Part shown: one piece after another, positions 21,465 to 31,800 of the stretch
Layout of the letters: the number at the start of each line of letters is the position of its first letter
Position numbering within the stretch: position 1 is the first letter of the stretch
Assembly: GCA_963806495.1 (NCBI GenBank)
Contig: CAWDYA010000001.1
Location: 62,001 to 126,000 of the forward strand
DNA: 64,000 nucleotides
Direction: 5' to 3'
Source of the DNA: CAWDYA01 sp963806495
GTDB lineage: Bacteria > Acidobacteriota > Polarisedimenticolia > JACPZX01 > DASXTC01
The notes under the pieces: model-generated
What the model was told of the DNA's origin: nothing
The model's database searches: none
What the model saw: only the letters and a program-made list of their open reading frames with translations
Translations under genes and position numbers: made by a program

Positions 21465-23270
21465 ATGCCTCGTCCCGCGCTCATCAGCTGTGAAGGCCTC
21501 ACCAAGTCGTTCGGCGGTCCGCCGCTGTTCGAGGGCCTGACCTTCGCCGTACACGATGGAGACCATCTCGGGCTGGTCGGCCCCAACGGCGCGGGCAAGT
21601 CGACGCTGCTGAGGATCCTCGGCGGAATCGAGAGCGCGGACGTGGGAACCCGCTCCCACCGCAAGAACATCCGCATCGGATACGTCCCCCAGACACCGGT
21701 GTTCACCGAGGGGACGACGGCCGGGCAGGTGGTCTCCGAGACGGTCGCGAAGGATGAGCGGCTCGACGACCAGGAGCAGCGCCGATGCGTCATGCTCGCT
21801 CTGGGGAAGACCGGGTTCACCGATCCCGACGTGCCGACCGACACGCTTTCGGGAGGCTGGCGCGCCCGGCTCGCGATCGCGCGCGCGATAGCCCTCGCAC
21901 CGGATCTTCTCCTGCTCGACGAGCCGACGAACCACCTCGACATCGACTCGATCCTGTGGCTGGAGTCGCTTCTGTCCGGCGATTCCAACGCCTTCGTCGT
22001 GGTCAGCCACGACCGGTACTTCCTGGAGAAGGTCGCGCGCCGGATGCTGGAGATCGACCGGCTGCACGACGCCGGCCTGTTCCAGGTCGCGGGCGGCTAC
22101 ACGGATTTCCTGGAGGCGCGCGATGCCGCGCTGAGCAACCAGGCGGCCTATCGGGACACGCTCGCCGGCCTCGTCCGCCGCGAAGTGGCCTGGCTGCGCC
22201 GCGGTGCCAAGGCACGAACCTCCAAATCGAAGGCCCGCATCCAGTCGGCCGAAGCCAGCATCGAGAGCCTCGAGGAAGCGCGCTCCCGCGCCGACGCCCG
22301 GACGGTGGAGATCGAGTTCTCATCCTCCGGACGACGGACGAAGCGGCTCTGGTCCGGCGAGGGGATCCGGATCGCGTTCGACGACAGGGTGATCATCGAT
22401 CGGCTCGACCTGCTGCTCTCACCCGGGATGCGATACGGCGTGATCGGCCCCAATGGCTCGGGCAAGACATCGCTGCTGCGGGCGATCGTCGGGGAGATCA
22501 CGCCCGTGGCCGGGACGATACGGCGAGCCGATGACCTGCGTGTCGTCTACTTCGCCCAGAACCGGGAGGTACTCGACCCTTCGCTCTCGCTCAAGCGGGC
22601 GCTCGCCCCGGAAGGAGACAGCGTGATCTACCGGGACCGGGCGATCCATGTGGCGTCATGGGCGAAGCGTTTTCTGTTCCGGACCGGGCAACTCGAGACC
22701 GCGGTGTCGCGTCTGTCAGGCGGCGAGCGAGCCCGGATCGTCCTCGCCCGGATGATGCTCCAGCCCGCCGATCTGCTCGTGCTCGACGAGCCGACCAACG
22801 ATCTCGACATCCCGGCGCTCGAGGTCCTGGAAGAGGCGCTGCTCGACTTTCCGGGCGCTCTCGTGCTGGTGAGCCACGACCGGCATCTTCTCGATCGGGT
22901 CTGCACGCAGGTCATCGCGCTCGACGGGCAAGGCGGCGCGCTGCCTTTCGCCGATTACGACCAGTGGGAGGCGAACCGGCCGGCGCCGGAGGCGCCCGCG
23001 AAGAAAACGCCGCGCCCGCGCGCGGCTGCGAAGCCACGGACCGGATCCCGGCGGCTCGGCTATCTCGAGCAGCGCGAGTACGACGGGATGGAGGCCGCGG
23101 TGCTCGAGGCCGAGTCGCGTGTCGAGGAGGCCCGGGCGCGCGCCGAGGATCCCGCCATCGCTTCGGACGCCGCCGTGCTGCAGGAACGGCTTGCCGAGCT
23201 GTCCGGCCTCGAGGCCGAGGTCGACCGGCTGTACGCGCGGTGGGCCGAGCTGGAAGAGAAAAGAAGCTAG
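21465..23270 (+). CDS. ABC-F family ATPase (Uup-like)
   Basis: A 601-residue soluble protein with two ABC domains and no membrane segment. Domain 1 has Walker A GPNGAGKS (39-46), signature LSGGWRARLAIARA and Walker B LLLLDEPTNHLD. Domain 2 has GPNGSGKT, LSGGERARIVLARM and LLVLDEPTNDLD. A linker (about 215-300) joins them, and the C-terminus ends in a charged coiled coil (EYDGMEAAVLEAESRVEEAR). ABC-F proteins act on the ribosome, or in Uup's case on DNA or ribosome-related processes; the C-terminal coil favours the Uup group. It starts 54 bases after the kinase gene and may be co-transcribed. The opposing kinase gene ends 13 bases beyond its stop. Confidence 0.93.
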   Translation: MPRPALISCEGLTKSFGGPPLFEGLTFAVHDGDHLGLVGPNGAGKSTLLRILGGIESADVGTRSHRKNIRIGYVPQTPVFTEGTTAGQVVSETVAKDERLDDQEQRRCVMLALGKTGFTDPDVPTDTLSGGWRARLAIARAIALAPDLLLLDEPTNHLDIDSILWLESLLSGDSNAFVVVSHDRYFLEKVARRMLEIDRLHDAGLFQVAGGYTDFLEARDAALSNQAAYRDTLAGLVRREVAWLRRGAKARTSKSKARIQSAEASIESLEEARSRADARTVEIEFSSSGRRTKRLWSGEGIRIAFDDRVIIDRLDLLLSPGMRYGVIGPNGSGKTSLLRAIVGEITPVAGTIRRADDLRVVYFAQNREVLDPSLSLKRALAPEGDSVIYRDRAIHVASWAKRFLFRTGQLETAVSRLSGGERARIVLARMMLQPADLLVLDEPTNDLDIPALEVLEEALLDFPGALVLVSHDRHLLDRVCTQVIALDGQGGALPFADYDQWEANRPAPEAPAKKTPRPRAAAKPRTGSRRLGYLEQREYDGMEAAVLEAESRVEEARARAEDPAIASDAAVLQERLAELSGLEAEVDRLYARWAELEEKRS

Positions 23271-23283
23271 GAAGCCCGGCCGC

Positions 23284-26016
23284 TCAGTTCGCCGGAACCC
23301 GCCGTTTCAGGTCGTCCAGCCAGTTGACCACCACGGTCACGCCCGGGGGGGCGGAATCGTCACCGGCGCTCTGGACCAGCACGAACCGGTTCGCATCGCG
23401 CACATCATAGTCGCGGAAGCCGGAGATGACGGCAATATCGTCGAACACGATCTCCGGCCGCCCCGCCTTGAAGCTGCCCGTGGTGTCGTCCACCGACACG
23501 TCGAGCAGTCTGCTCTGATCGCGGTAGAACAGCCTCCTGCCATCGGGCGACCAGCGCGGGGCAAAACCGCCATCGGTCGAGACCTGCCACTTGCCGCCGT
23601 CCCCTGGGAAGGCACGGACGAAGACCTGGAATGCTCCGGACTCGTCGGAGGCGTAGGCCAGCCAGCGCCCGTTCGGGGAGAGCGCCGGTTGCTGCTCCGA
23701 TGCGGGCGTTTCGAGCAGGGGCTTCGCCTCCTGGCCCTCTCCCGAAAGGACGGCGATGTTGTTCGCGTTCTCGTTTGTGAACGACAGTATCATCGACCGG
23801 CCGTCGGGGGTCCAGCCGAACGGAACCACCTGACCGGCGTTCGCCAGCCGATCCGCCGAGTAGATCAGTTCGTCCTGACCGCTGCCGTCCGCCGCTTTCA
23901 TGTAGGCGCTCATGAGCGCGTTGTTGCGCACCGAGGCGAAGGAAACCCGGCGACCATCCGGGGACCAGCTCGGAGCCGTATTGTCGCCCTCGAAGGTGAG
24001 GCGGGTCAGCGTCGTCTGATTGATGTCGTAGATCGCGATGTCGAAGTTCGCCGCTCCCGCCGACATGACGGCGATCTTCGACCCATCGGGAGAGAGCGCC
24101 GGGCCGAAATAGGCTCCGGGGGGAAGGGGAATCGGCTCCGGGACGCCGCCGCGGCTTCGCCAGACCAGGCGGGTCTGCCGGGACTGGGGGGCTCCTTCGA
24201 GGTAGGCCATCAGGCCGTTGCGCGCGAACCCGGCGTGCACGACGCCGGAGCCGCGCATCCCCATCACGTTCTCCAGCACGGGGACCGGGCTGCCGTGCAC
24301 CTCGAGCTTCTTGACGTCGAAGGGCACCGCGAACAGGAACCCCTCGCGCCCGAAGACGAGATGCCCGGAAGGAACGTATCGCGCCATACTGGCCCGCTCC
24401 AGCACCGTTCGGTGCTCGCCTGTGGACGGGCGGATCGCCTCGATCCGCGCGTCGTCGTAGCTTTCCGGGCTGTCCATGGTGCCGACGGTGTACAGCACGA
24501 GATCCTCGCCGGGAACCGCCTGCGGCCAGCGGTGGGTTCTTTCCCCATTCGTCTTGTCGATGGTGGTGAACGGCTTCGGCTCGCCGCCGGCTCCGGGAAC
24601 CCGCATCAGCGGCTGCGTGTAGTGCGGCGCGAAGACGATGACGTCATCGGTGCCCCAGTCGGCGCCACGGTTGCTCCCCTGCGAGTCGCACAGGGTGATG
24701 GGAGCTCCTCCGCCGACCGGCACCTTCTTGAGCTTGTCGTCGGTGAAGAACCCAATCCATCGGCCATCCGGCGAGAAGAACGGCGTGGCCGCTGCCTCGG
24801 TGCCCGGCAGCTTCGTCATTCCGTTGCTGTCGAGCCGGCGCACGTACAGCATCTTGCCCTTTTCGTCTCGCAGCACCAGGGCCAGGGTCTTCCCGTCGGG
24901 CGACAGCGCCAGGATCCCCATCTGGTCGGCGGGGAGCCGCAGGTCGGCCGGGACCGGCGCGACGAGCGTCAACAGATCCTTCTGATCGACCGACCCGCCC
25001 GGCGCGCGCCAGAGAGACACCGCCGCGACGAGTCCCAGCAGGGCGACGAGGACCCACGGAAGAACCTGCCGCCCGCGCGATGAGGCCCCGGCCGCGACGG
25101 GCCGTGCCGGCCCGACGCCGGGCCCGACCTCAGCCAGCGAGTCCTGCGACAGAGCCACACGCGCCTCGCCGATGTCCCGCAGGCGCCTGCGCGGGTCCCG
25201 GTCGAGGCAACGCTTCATCAGGCTCTTCACCGGAGCGGGGATGCCGCCGGGCAGAGACTCCATCGAAACCTCGTCGCGGAGCACCGCGGCCAGCGTCTCC
25301 GAGACGGTGTCGGCCTCGAACAGCTTTTTCCCCGTCAGCATCTCGTGCAGCACGACGCCGAACGCCCAGATGTCGGCGCGCCGGTCGACCGGCCGCCCCT
25401 TCGCCTGCTCGGGGCTCATGTACCCCGCCGTCCCGAGCAGCGTGCCCGCCACCGTGCCGGCTGTGGTGATGGTCGGCGACAGCGACGCGCTGCCCGGCTC
25501 CGCGGAGGTCTCCGGGGAGAGGGCCTTGGCGAGCCCGAGATCCAGGACCTTGATCTTCCCGTCGGGTGTGCGCTTGATGTTGGCCGGCTTGAGGTCGCGA
25601 TGGATCACGCCTTGCTCGTGGGCGGCCTCGAGCGCCTCGGCGACCTGTCGCGCCACGTCGACCGCCTCGTCGACCGGCAGCGCCCCGCGGGCGAGACGCT
25701 CCGAGAGGTCCTCGCCTGGCACGAGCTCCATGGCGATGAAGTGCACGGAGCCGGCGCCCGGCGCCGGGGCCTCCGCCTGGTGCAGGCCGTAGACCGCGGC
25801 GATGTTGGGATGGTTGAGCGTGGCCAGGATCTTCGCCTCGCGGACGAAGCGGGCGAGCCGCTCGGCATCGTTGGCCGAGGCCGCCGGGATGAACTTGATC
25901 GCCACCTCACGGTCGAGCGCCGTGTCGAGGGCCTTCCACACCTCCCCCATGCCGCCGGCGCCGATCTTCTCGACGAGACGGTAGTGGAGCAGGCTCTGGC
26001 CTGCGTTGAGATTCAT
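23284..26016 (-). CDS. Membrane Ser/Thr protein kinase with extracytoplasmic TolB/WD40-like propeller
   Basis: A 910-residue protein. Kinase domain (about 10-280): GAGGMG (19-24), Lys41, HRDLKPAN (139-146), GYMSPEQAKG. The usual DFG is DLG (159-161), a substitution seen in active kinases of this group. One membrane segment (about 336-355, WVLVALLGLVAAVSLW). The outer part (about 370-900) is a PD40/TolB-like propeller with repeated FFSPDGRW, LSPDGSKIAV and WSPDGRRVSF blades. The design suggests a sensor whose propeller binds an outside ligand and signals to the kinase; this is inference. It is downstream of a close paralogue that begins with the same MNLNAG. Confidence 0.94.
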   Translation of the reverse strand: MNLNAGQSLLHYRLVEKIGAGGMGEVWKALDTALDREVAIKFIPAASANDAERLARFVREAKILATLNHPNIAAVYGLHQAEAPAPGAGSVHFIAMELVPGEDLSERLARGALPVDEAVDVARQVAEALEAAHEQGVIHRDLKPANIKRTPDGKIKVLDLGLAKALSPETSAEPGSASLSPTITTAGTVAGTLLGTAGYMSPEQAKGRPVDRRADIWAFGVVLHEMLTGKKLFEADTVSETLAAVLRDEVSMESLPGGIPAPVKSLMKRCLDRDPRRRLRDIGEARVALSQDSLAEVGPGVGPARPVAAGASSRGRQVLPWVLVALLGLVAAVSLWRAPGGSVDQKDLLTLVAPVPADLRLPADQMGILALSPDGKTLALVLRDEKGKMLYVRRLDSNGMTKLPGTEAAATPFFSPDGRWIGFFTDDKLKKVPVGGGAPITLCDSQGSNRGADWGTDDVIVFAPHYTQPLMRVPGAGGEPKPFTTIDKTNGERTHRWPQAVPGEDLVLYTVGTMDSPESYDDARIEAIRPSTGEHRTVLERASMARYVPSGHLVFGREGFLFAVPFDVKKLEVHGSPVPVLENVMGMRGSGVVHAGFARNGLMAYLEGAPQSRQTRLVWRSRGGVPEPIPLPPGAYFGPALSPDGSKIAVMSAGAANFDIAIYDINQTTLTRLTFEGDNTAPSWSPDGRRVSFASVRNNALMSAYMKAADGSGQDELIYSADRLANAGQVVPFGWTPDGRSMILSFTNENANNIAVLSGEGQEAKPLLETPASEQQPALSPNGRWLAYASDESGAFQVFVRAFPGDGGKWQVSTDGGFAPRWSPDGRRLFYRDQSRLLDVSVDDTTGSFKAGRPEIVFDDIAVISGFRDYDVRDANRFVLVQSAGDDSAPPGVTVVVNWLDDLKRRVPAN

Positions 26017-26072
26017 CCGTTACGCTCCCAGGCCGGAGAGTTTAGTCCAATCGCGCGGGTCGCGCGACCGGC

Positions 26073-28798
26073 TCAGGGGACCTGGCGCTCGAGCTCGTCG
26101 AACCAGTTCAGGACGACATCGATTTGTGCGGGGGGGTTCTCCGCGCCTCCCGCCGGCCGAATGGAGACGATGGTGCCGTCCGGGAGCACGCCGATATCCG
26201 GTCCGCGGAACCCGGCCGAAACCAGGGGTGCCCCCTCGAAACCGAACAGCTTGCGCGGCCTCCCCGGCGTGATGCCGGGTCCGGGCCCGAGGGGCACCAC
26301 CATGACGTCGGTGCCGCTGATGTACAGGAGCTCTCTTCCGTTCGGCGCCCACGCCAGCGCCTCGACACCCGGACTGGGGACCTGCCAGGTGGGTCCCGGC
26401 CCCGGGAAGGGGCGGATACCGATACCGGTGTCGCCTGTCTGGTTCGTCAGGTAGGCGACGAACCTTCCGTCGGGCGAGAAGTGCCCGTTCCCCTCGAGCG
26501 CCGGTGTGGCAAGAAACGGCCGGGCGTCCCCCTCGCGTTCGAGGGGGAGGAGCAACAGGTCCGCGTTGTTGTCCTCGAACCGGTCCAACATCAGCCACCC
26601 GCCATCGGGTGAGATACTGATCGTCCTGATGAGGCTCGACATCTCGCGGACGACCTCCGGCCTGCCCGACCCATCAGCAGGGACGCGCATGATCGTGCTC
26701 TTGTCGGGCACCGCGGCGGAAGTGAAGTAGATCCACCGGCCGTCCGGGCTCCAGACCGGGAAGAGATTCCAGCCGCCCTCGGAGATCTTCTGAACGGCCC
26801 CGCTGCGGAGGTCGTACACCCAGATATCCTGTGATCCCGGCCTCTCCTGTAGCGTGACCGCGATCTCCTGCGCGACCGGGGAGGCGGCGAGATTCAGGAA
26901 GTCACCGCTCTGCTCCACCAGCCGCCGGACCTGGCCTTCCCTGTCGGCGCCGACGAGGATGTTCCTGATCGGCGCGGTCGATCCCTGAAGGTAGATGAGC
27001 GTTCCATTCTGCGAGAAGGCGAAGGCGGCCGAGCCGGAGTCGGGATTCGTGAGGATGTTGGTCAGCACCGCCGTCGGCGTGCCCTGGATCTCGACTTTCA
27101 AGGGATCGAAGCGCGTCGCAAAATCGTCTGTCCCTGCAGGTAGACGAGGTGGCCTGTGGGAACATAATGCGCGAGCTGGGCGTTCGGCAGCAGCACCTTC
27201 TCCGCCCGCGTCTTCAGATCGAGCGCCCGGACCTTCGCCGTGCTGAAGTCCAGGCCCTGGGACACGGTGCAGATGAGCGTGTCTCCGCCCGGGAGCAGGT
27301 CCGGCCAGAGATAGACCTCTCCATCCTTGCCGGTCTCGGGCGCGACCGGCTCGGGCGCTCCCCCTGCGGCCGGCAATCTGAGGAAGGTGCTGCTCTTCCC
27401 GTCGCCGCCCGCCTGGAACGGTGTGTAGTAGATGTATCCGTCCGGCCCCCAGATCGAGCCGGGGAGGATGCCGGTACCCTGCCAGCTCGGTGGGTGCCAC
27501 CCCGCCGAGCGCGATCCGCTTCAACGCGAGGGTCGTCCGGTCGAGGAAGCCGAGGCTGGCTCCGTCCGGTGAGAAGAATGGGTCGATCCCGTTCTCCCCG
27601 CCACGAACCGGCTCGACCGTGTCGCCATCCATGGCCCTGGTGTAGAGACGCGCTTCCTCTCCCGAGACGCTCGCGTAGACGATCCTCCGCCCGTCGGGCG
27701 AGATCGCGATCGGCCGCGAGAGCCGCAGCCCGACCGGCTTGTCGCCCGGTACGGGGATGGAGAGGTGATAGCTGGCGCGGCCCGCGTCGTCCGGTCGCGC
27801 GGCCGGGCCGAGGAACCGCATGGCGACGGCACCCGCGGCGAGCCCGATGAAGACCAGGGTCGCCACGACCGCCGGGCGAACGCCGCGACGTCCTCCTCCC
27901 TCCACAGACCCGGGCATGACCTCCTGCCGCCCCGGTTCCGAGAGCAGAATTCGCGCCTCGCCGATGTCGCGAAGCCGGGTCGCCGGGTCCTTCTCGAGAC
28001 ATCGCCGCAACAGCTCCCGGACCGGTTCGGGCGTCCCCGCGGGCAGCCTGGAGAAATCCGGCTGCTCCCGGAGGATCGCCGCCAACGTGTCCGAGACGGT
28101 CTCCCCACCGAACAGACCCCTACCGGTGAGCATCTCCCAGCAGCACGACGCCGAAGGCCCAGATGTCCGCGCGCTTGTCCACGGGACGACCCCGCGCCTG
28201 CTCGGGGCTCATGTAGGCCGCGGTTCCGAGGATGACGCCGGTCTGTGTCGCCGGCGTCGTCACGGTGGCACATGCGAGGGGAGGCCTCACCGGACGCGCG
28301 GCTCTCCAATCCATCGCCTTCGCCAGACCGAAGTCGAGAATCTTCGCGCCGCCGTCGTCGTTCACGATGATGTTCGCCGGCTTCAGATCGCGATGGACAA
28401 TACCCTGCTCGTGGGCCGCCTCGAGCGCCGGCGGCAATCTGCAGCGCGAGAGGCAACGGCCTCTTCGAGGGTAGATCGCACCGCGCCGCGAGCGCGCTAG
28501 CAGGCTCTCGCCCGGCGACGAGCTCCATGGCGAGGAAGCGCACGCGCCGTCCGCTCTGCGCAGACCGTAGATCGAGGCGATGTTGGGATGGTTCAGCGAG
28601 GCCAGCAGCCTCGCCTCGCGCTCGAACCGGCCGAGCCGCTCGGCGTCGCCTGCCGAGCGACTCGCCGGGAGGACCTTCATCGGCGACGTCACGGCTCAGG
28701 GTGGTATCGGTCGCACGCCATACCTCCCCCATGCCGCCCTGACCGATTTCTCGACGAGACGGTAGTGGAGGAGGGGCGTCGCCGGCATTGAGATTCAT
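26073..28798 (-). CDS. Second Ser/Thr kinase/PD40-propeller paralogue, broken by multiple frameshifts
   Basis: Same plan as the intact downstream neighbour: MNLNAG start, IGQGGMGEVWRATD P-loop, HPNIASIYGL, HRDLKPANI, KILDFGLAKA, GTAAYMSPEQARG, a membrane segment (VVATLVFIGLAAGAVAMRF) and a long PD40 propeller ending FDELERQVP. The frame changes repeatedly: near 28745-28780 (start of the P-loop), about 28680, several places in 28430-28550, about 28140, about 27490 and about 27120. Against the paralogue these are one-base gains or losses, with no domain missing. Either the gene is newly dead or the consensus is poor here; the cluster of errors in the next gene favours the latter. About 908 residues if repaired. 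Confidence 0.75.
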
Positions 28799-28871
28799 AC
28801 AGTGAGCTCCCGGCTGACGACATTGTAGCCCATGTCGGGAAGCCTCGGAGACGACGGCCTCGAGCGCGGAC

Positions 28872-31800
28872 CTAGAGGCACCCCAGGGTGCAGACGGTGG
28901 CCACCTCGTCGACGCAGACGCTGTCCCAGGCCGTCGTGCAGCAGTACGAGTCCACCGCGCAGACATCCGCCACGCAGCTCGAAGACAGCGGCGGCGCGTC
29001 GCATCCGGCCGTCAGGACCGCTCCCGTCCCGCACAGCGGGTGAGAGCACGTGCCCTGGCTGGCCGGACACCTCATGCTCCCGCACACGCTCTGCACCTCG
29101 AAGACACAGGTGCCGTCCCAGGACGTATTGACACAGTACGGATCCACCGCCGCGATCAGCGCTACGCACGGGTCGCACGGCGATGTCAGCGCCGCGCCCG
29201 CCGTGCACGTGTCGTGCGCGCACGACCCGCCGCACGCCCCGATGCTCTCCTGGCTGCGCGGGCCCGACGACCCGGGGGCGACGTCACCCAGCCCGTACGG
29301 ACCCTCCGGCCGGATCACGTACCAGAGCAGCTCGACCGGCCGGCGGGATTTCCGTAGGGGCCGTCGCGACGCTCGTGCCTGCGGTCGAGCCCCATTCGCA
29401 CGAGTCGAGAGGTGCCGCAGCCAGCAGTGAAATCGTCGGCGTGCTGCCCGAGTAGACGTGGTACATCGTCGCGCCGGGCGACTCGGGCCAGCTCAGGACA
29501 TTCGGCGTGCCTGCGACGAACTCCCCTCCCATCGCGATGGCCGCCGGCGGCACGCCGGTGAGCCCCTGGCACATCGAGAACTCCGAGGTGTCATGGGTAT
29601 CCACGTTGGTGGCGGTGGCCGAGATGATGTCGGACGCATTCACCGCGCCGGGTAGGCCGTGGAGAAGACGGCCTGGCCCAGGGTGTCGGTGTTGACCACG
29701 GCGGTGCCCAGGGGATCGAACCCCTCGCCGTGGCCCGAGGGATCGCGGTCCGTGTCGTGGTAGAACTCCAGGATGAAGGTGGAGAGGGGGTTGTGTCCAG
29801 GGTGCCGGTGATCGTGCCGCTCCCGGAGGTGGTGGTGGCGGAGGTCAGCACGGGGAAGTTCTGCCGGTTGTTGCCCCCCCCGTCGCCGTCGCCGGGATCG
29901 TTGGCCGTCACGCCGTCATCCTCGATGTCGATCCCCATCTCCCCGTTGAAGGAGATCCGGTTTCCGCGGATCCAGTTGGAGAGGCTGGTGGCGTCCATCG
30001 TGATTCCATCCTGCGTGCTGCCCGCGATCTGGTTCCAGTCTGGAGGATTCTGGCCGCCGATGATGTTGTCGTAGCACTGGAAGAGTTGAATCCCGTTGCG
30101 CCCGTTGCCGGGAGCAACCGTGAAGGTGGGATCGAACCCGAACCAGTTCCCCGCAACGGTGGTCTCCCACGCCCCGAGCATGTTGAGACCGTCCAGGCCC
30201 GAGCCCAAAACGACGTTGTCCCTGAACGTCGTTCCCTGAATGTCCAGGAGGACGGCGTTGGACGAGGAGCTGCCCAGCCACCCCAAACCGTCGGCCGTCA
30301 TCCCGAGCCAGTTTCCCTGGACGGTGTTGGGCGTCACTCCCCCGGTGAGATAGACGCTTTCGAGCAGTATGTTGTTGCCGTTGCCCGAGATGACGTTCCG
30401 GTCCGAGGCGCCCGCGCCGCCGATGATGTTGTTCCCCGAGGCCGTGACCCACACGCCGGTGGTGTTTCCCAGGTCCAGCGTGCCGGAGGCGTCCGTTCCT
30501 ATGTAGTTGCTACGGATGCGGTGGCCGGAGCTGGTGGCGTTCTCGATGCGAATGCCGGTGGAGTTCCCGGAGATCACGTTGGGGAGCGCGCCGGGCACGC
30601 CGACGTCCGTGGTGGTGGCCTCTCCCAGGATGTGGACACCGTTTCCGTTGGGCAGGGTGGTCAGGCCGTCAAGACTCAGCCCGATGTAGTTGCCCTGGAG
30701 GATGTTTCCGGCCGCGCCCGCGCCCTCAACTCTCACTCCGTCGGAGGCGTTGAATGAGATGACGTTGCGCTCGCCGGTGGTGGCGCCACCGATGGTGTTT
30801 CCCGCGGCCCCGTCGATCCAGATGCCGAAGTCGGCGTTTCCCAGGGGTAGGTGCCCGGTGCGTCGGTGCCGATCAGGTTGCCCCGCACCAGGTTCCCCGT
30901 CGTGGTGGCTCCGCTGATCACGATGCCGTTGTTGTTTCCGGATATGACGTTGGCATAGGCCACATCCGTTCCGACATAGTTGTCGTGGGCGCCGATCCGG
31001 ACATCGATGCCCGTGCCGTTGCCCAGGTCCAGCGTGCCAGTGACGTCGGTCCCGATGAGATTGCGCTGGATGGTATTCCCGTGGGGATAGAAGAAGCCGG
31101 CACCCCTGTCGACGCCCCGCAGGAGGATGCCGGCGGTCAGGTGGCCTGAAATCACATTCCCGGACCCCGCGACAGTTCCGCCGATCATGGTATTCGGGAA
31201 TCCGTCGAGCTTGATGCCGTAGAACGAGCTTCCCAGAACGGCGCTGCCCGTCGCGTTGGTTCCAATGTAGTTCCCCTGGATGACGAGGAAGCCGGCACCG
31301 TAGAGGTCGATCCCGGCGTCGAAGCTGTCAGCGATGACATTGCCGGCACCGGCGGCCGTTCCGCCGATGGTGTAATTGTCGTTCGTGCTTTCGATGCCAA
31401 TCCGGTTTCCCTTGGCGAGAGTCCCGGTGATGTCCGTCCCGATGTAGTTGCCCTGAATGATTGTGCCGGACGCGCTGCCGCTTTTGACGAACCAGATTCC
31501 TCGATCGGAATTCCCTGAAATCACGTTGCGGGCGGCCGGACTCGTTCCGCCGATGGTATCCGAATCTGCGGCGCCCCAGTAGCCTCCCGTGACCACGCCA
31601 CTCTCGGATCCGGAGATCTTGGTCACGCCATCGGCGCCAAGACCGATCAGGTTGCCCTGCACGAGCCAGCCACTCACCTCGCCTCCACCGAAATTGACGG
31701 CTCCCGCCCCGGTTCCGGATATGACGTTCCCCGCTCCGGCCACCGTTCCACCAATCGTCGCGTCGGAGGCCATGCTTTTTGCCACGATGCCGATGGCCCC

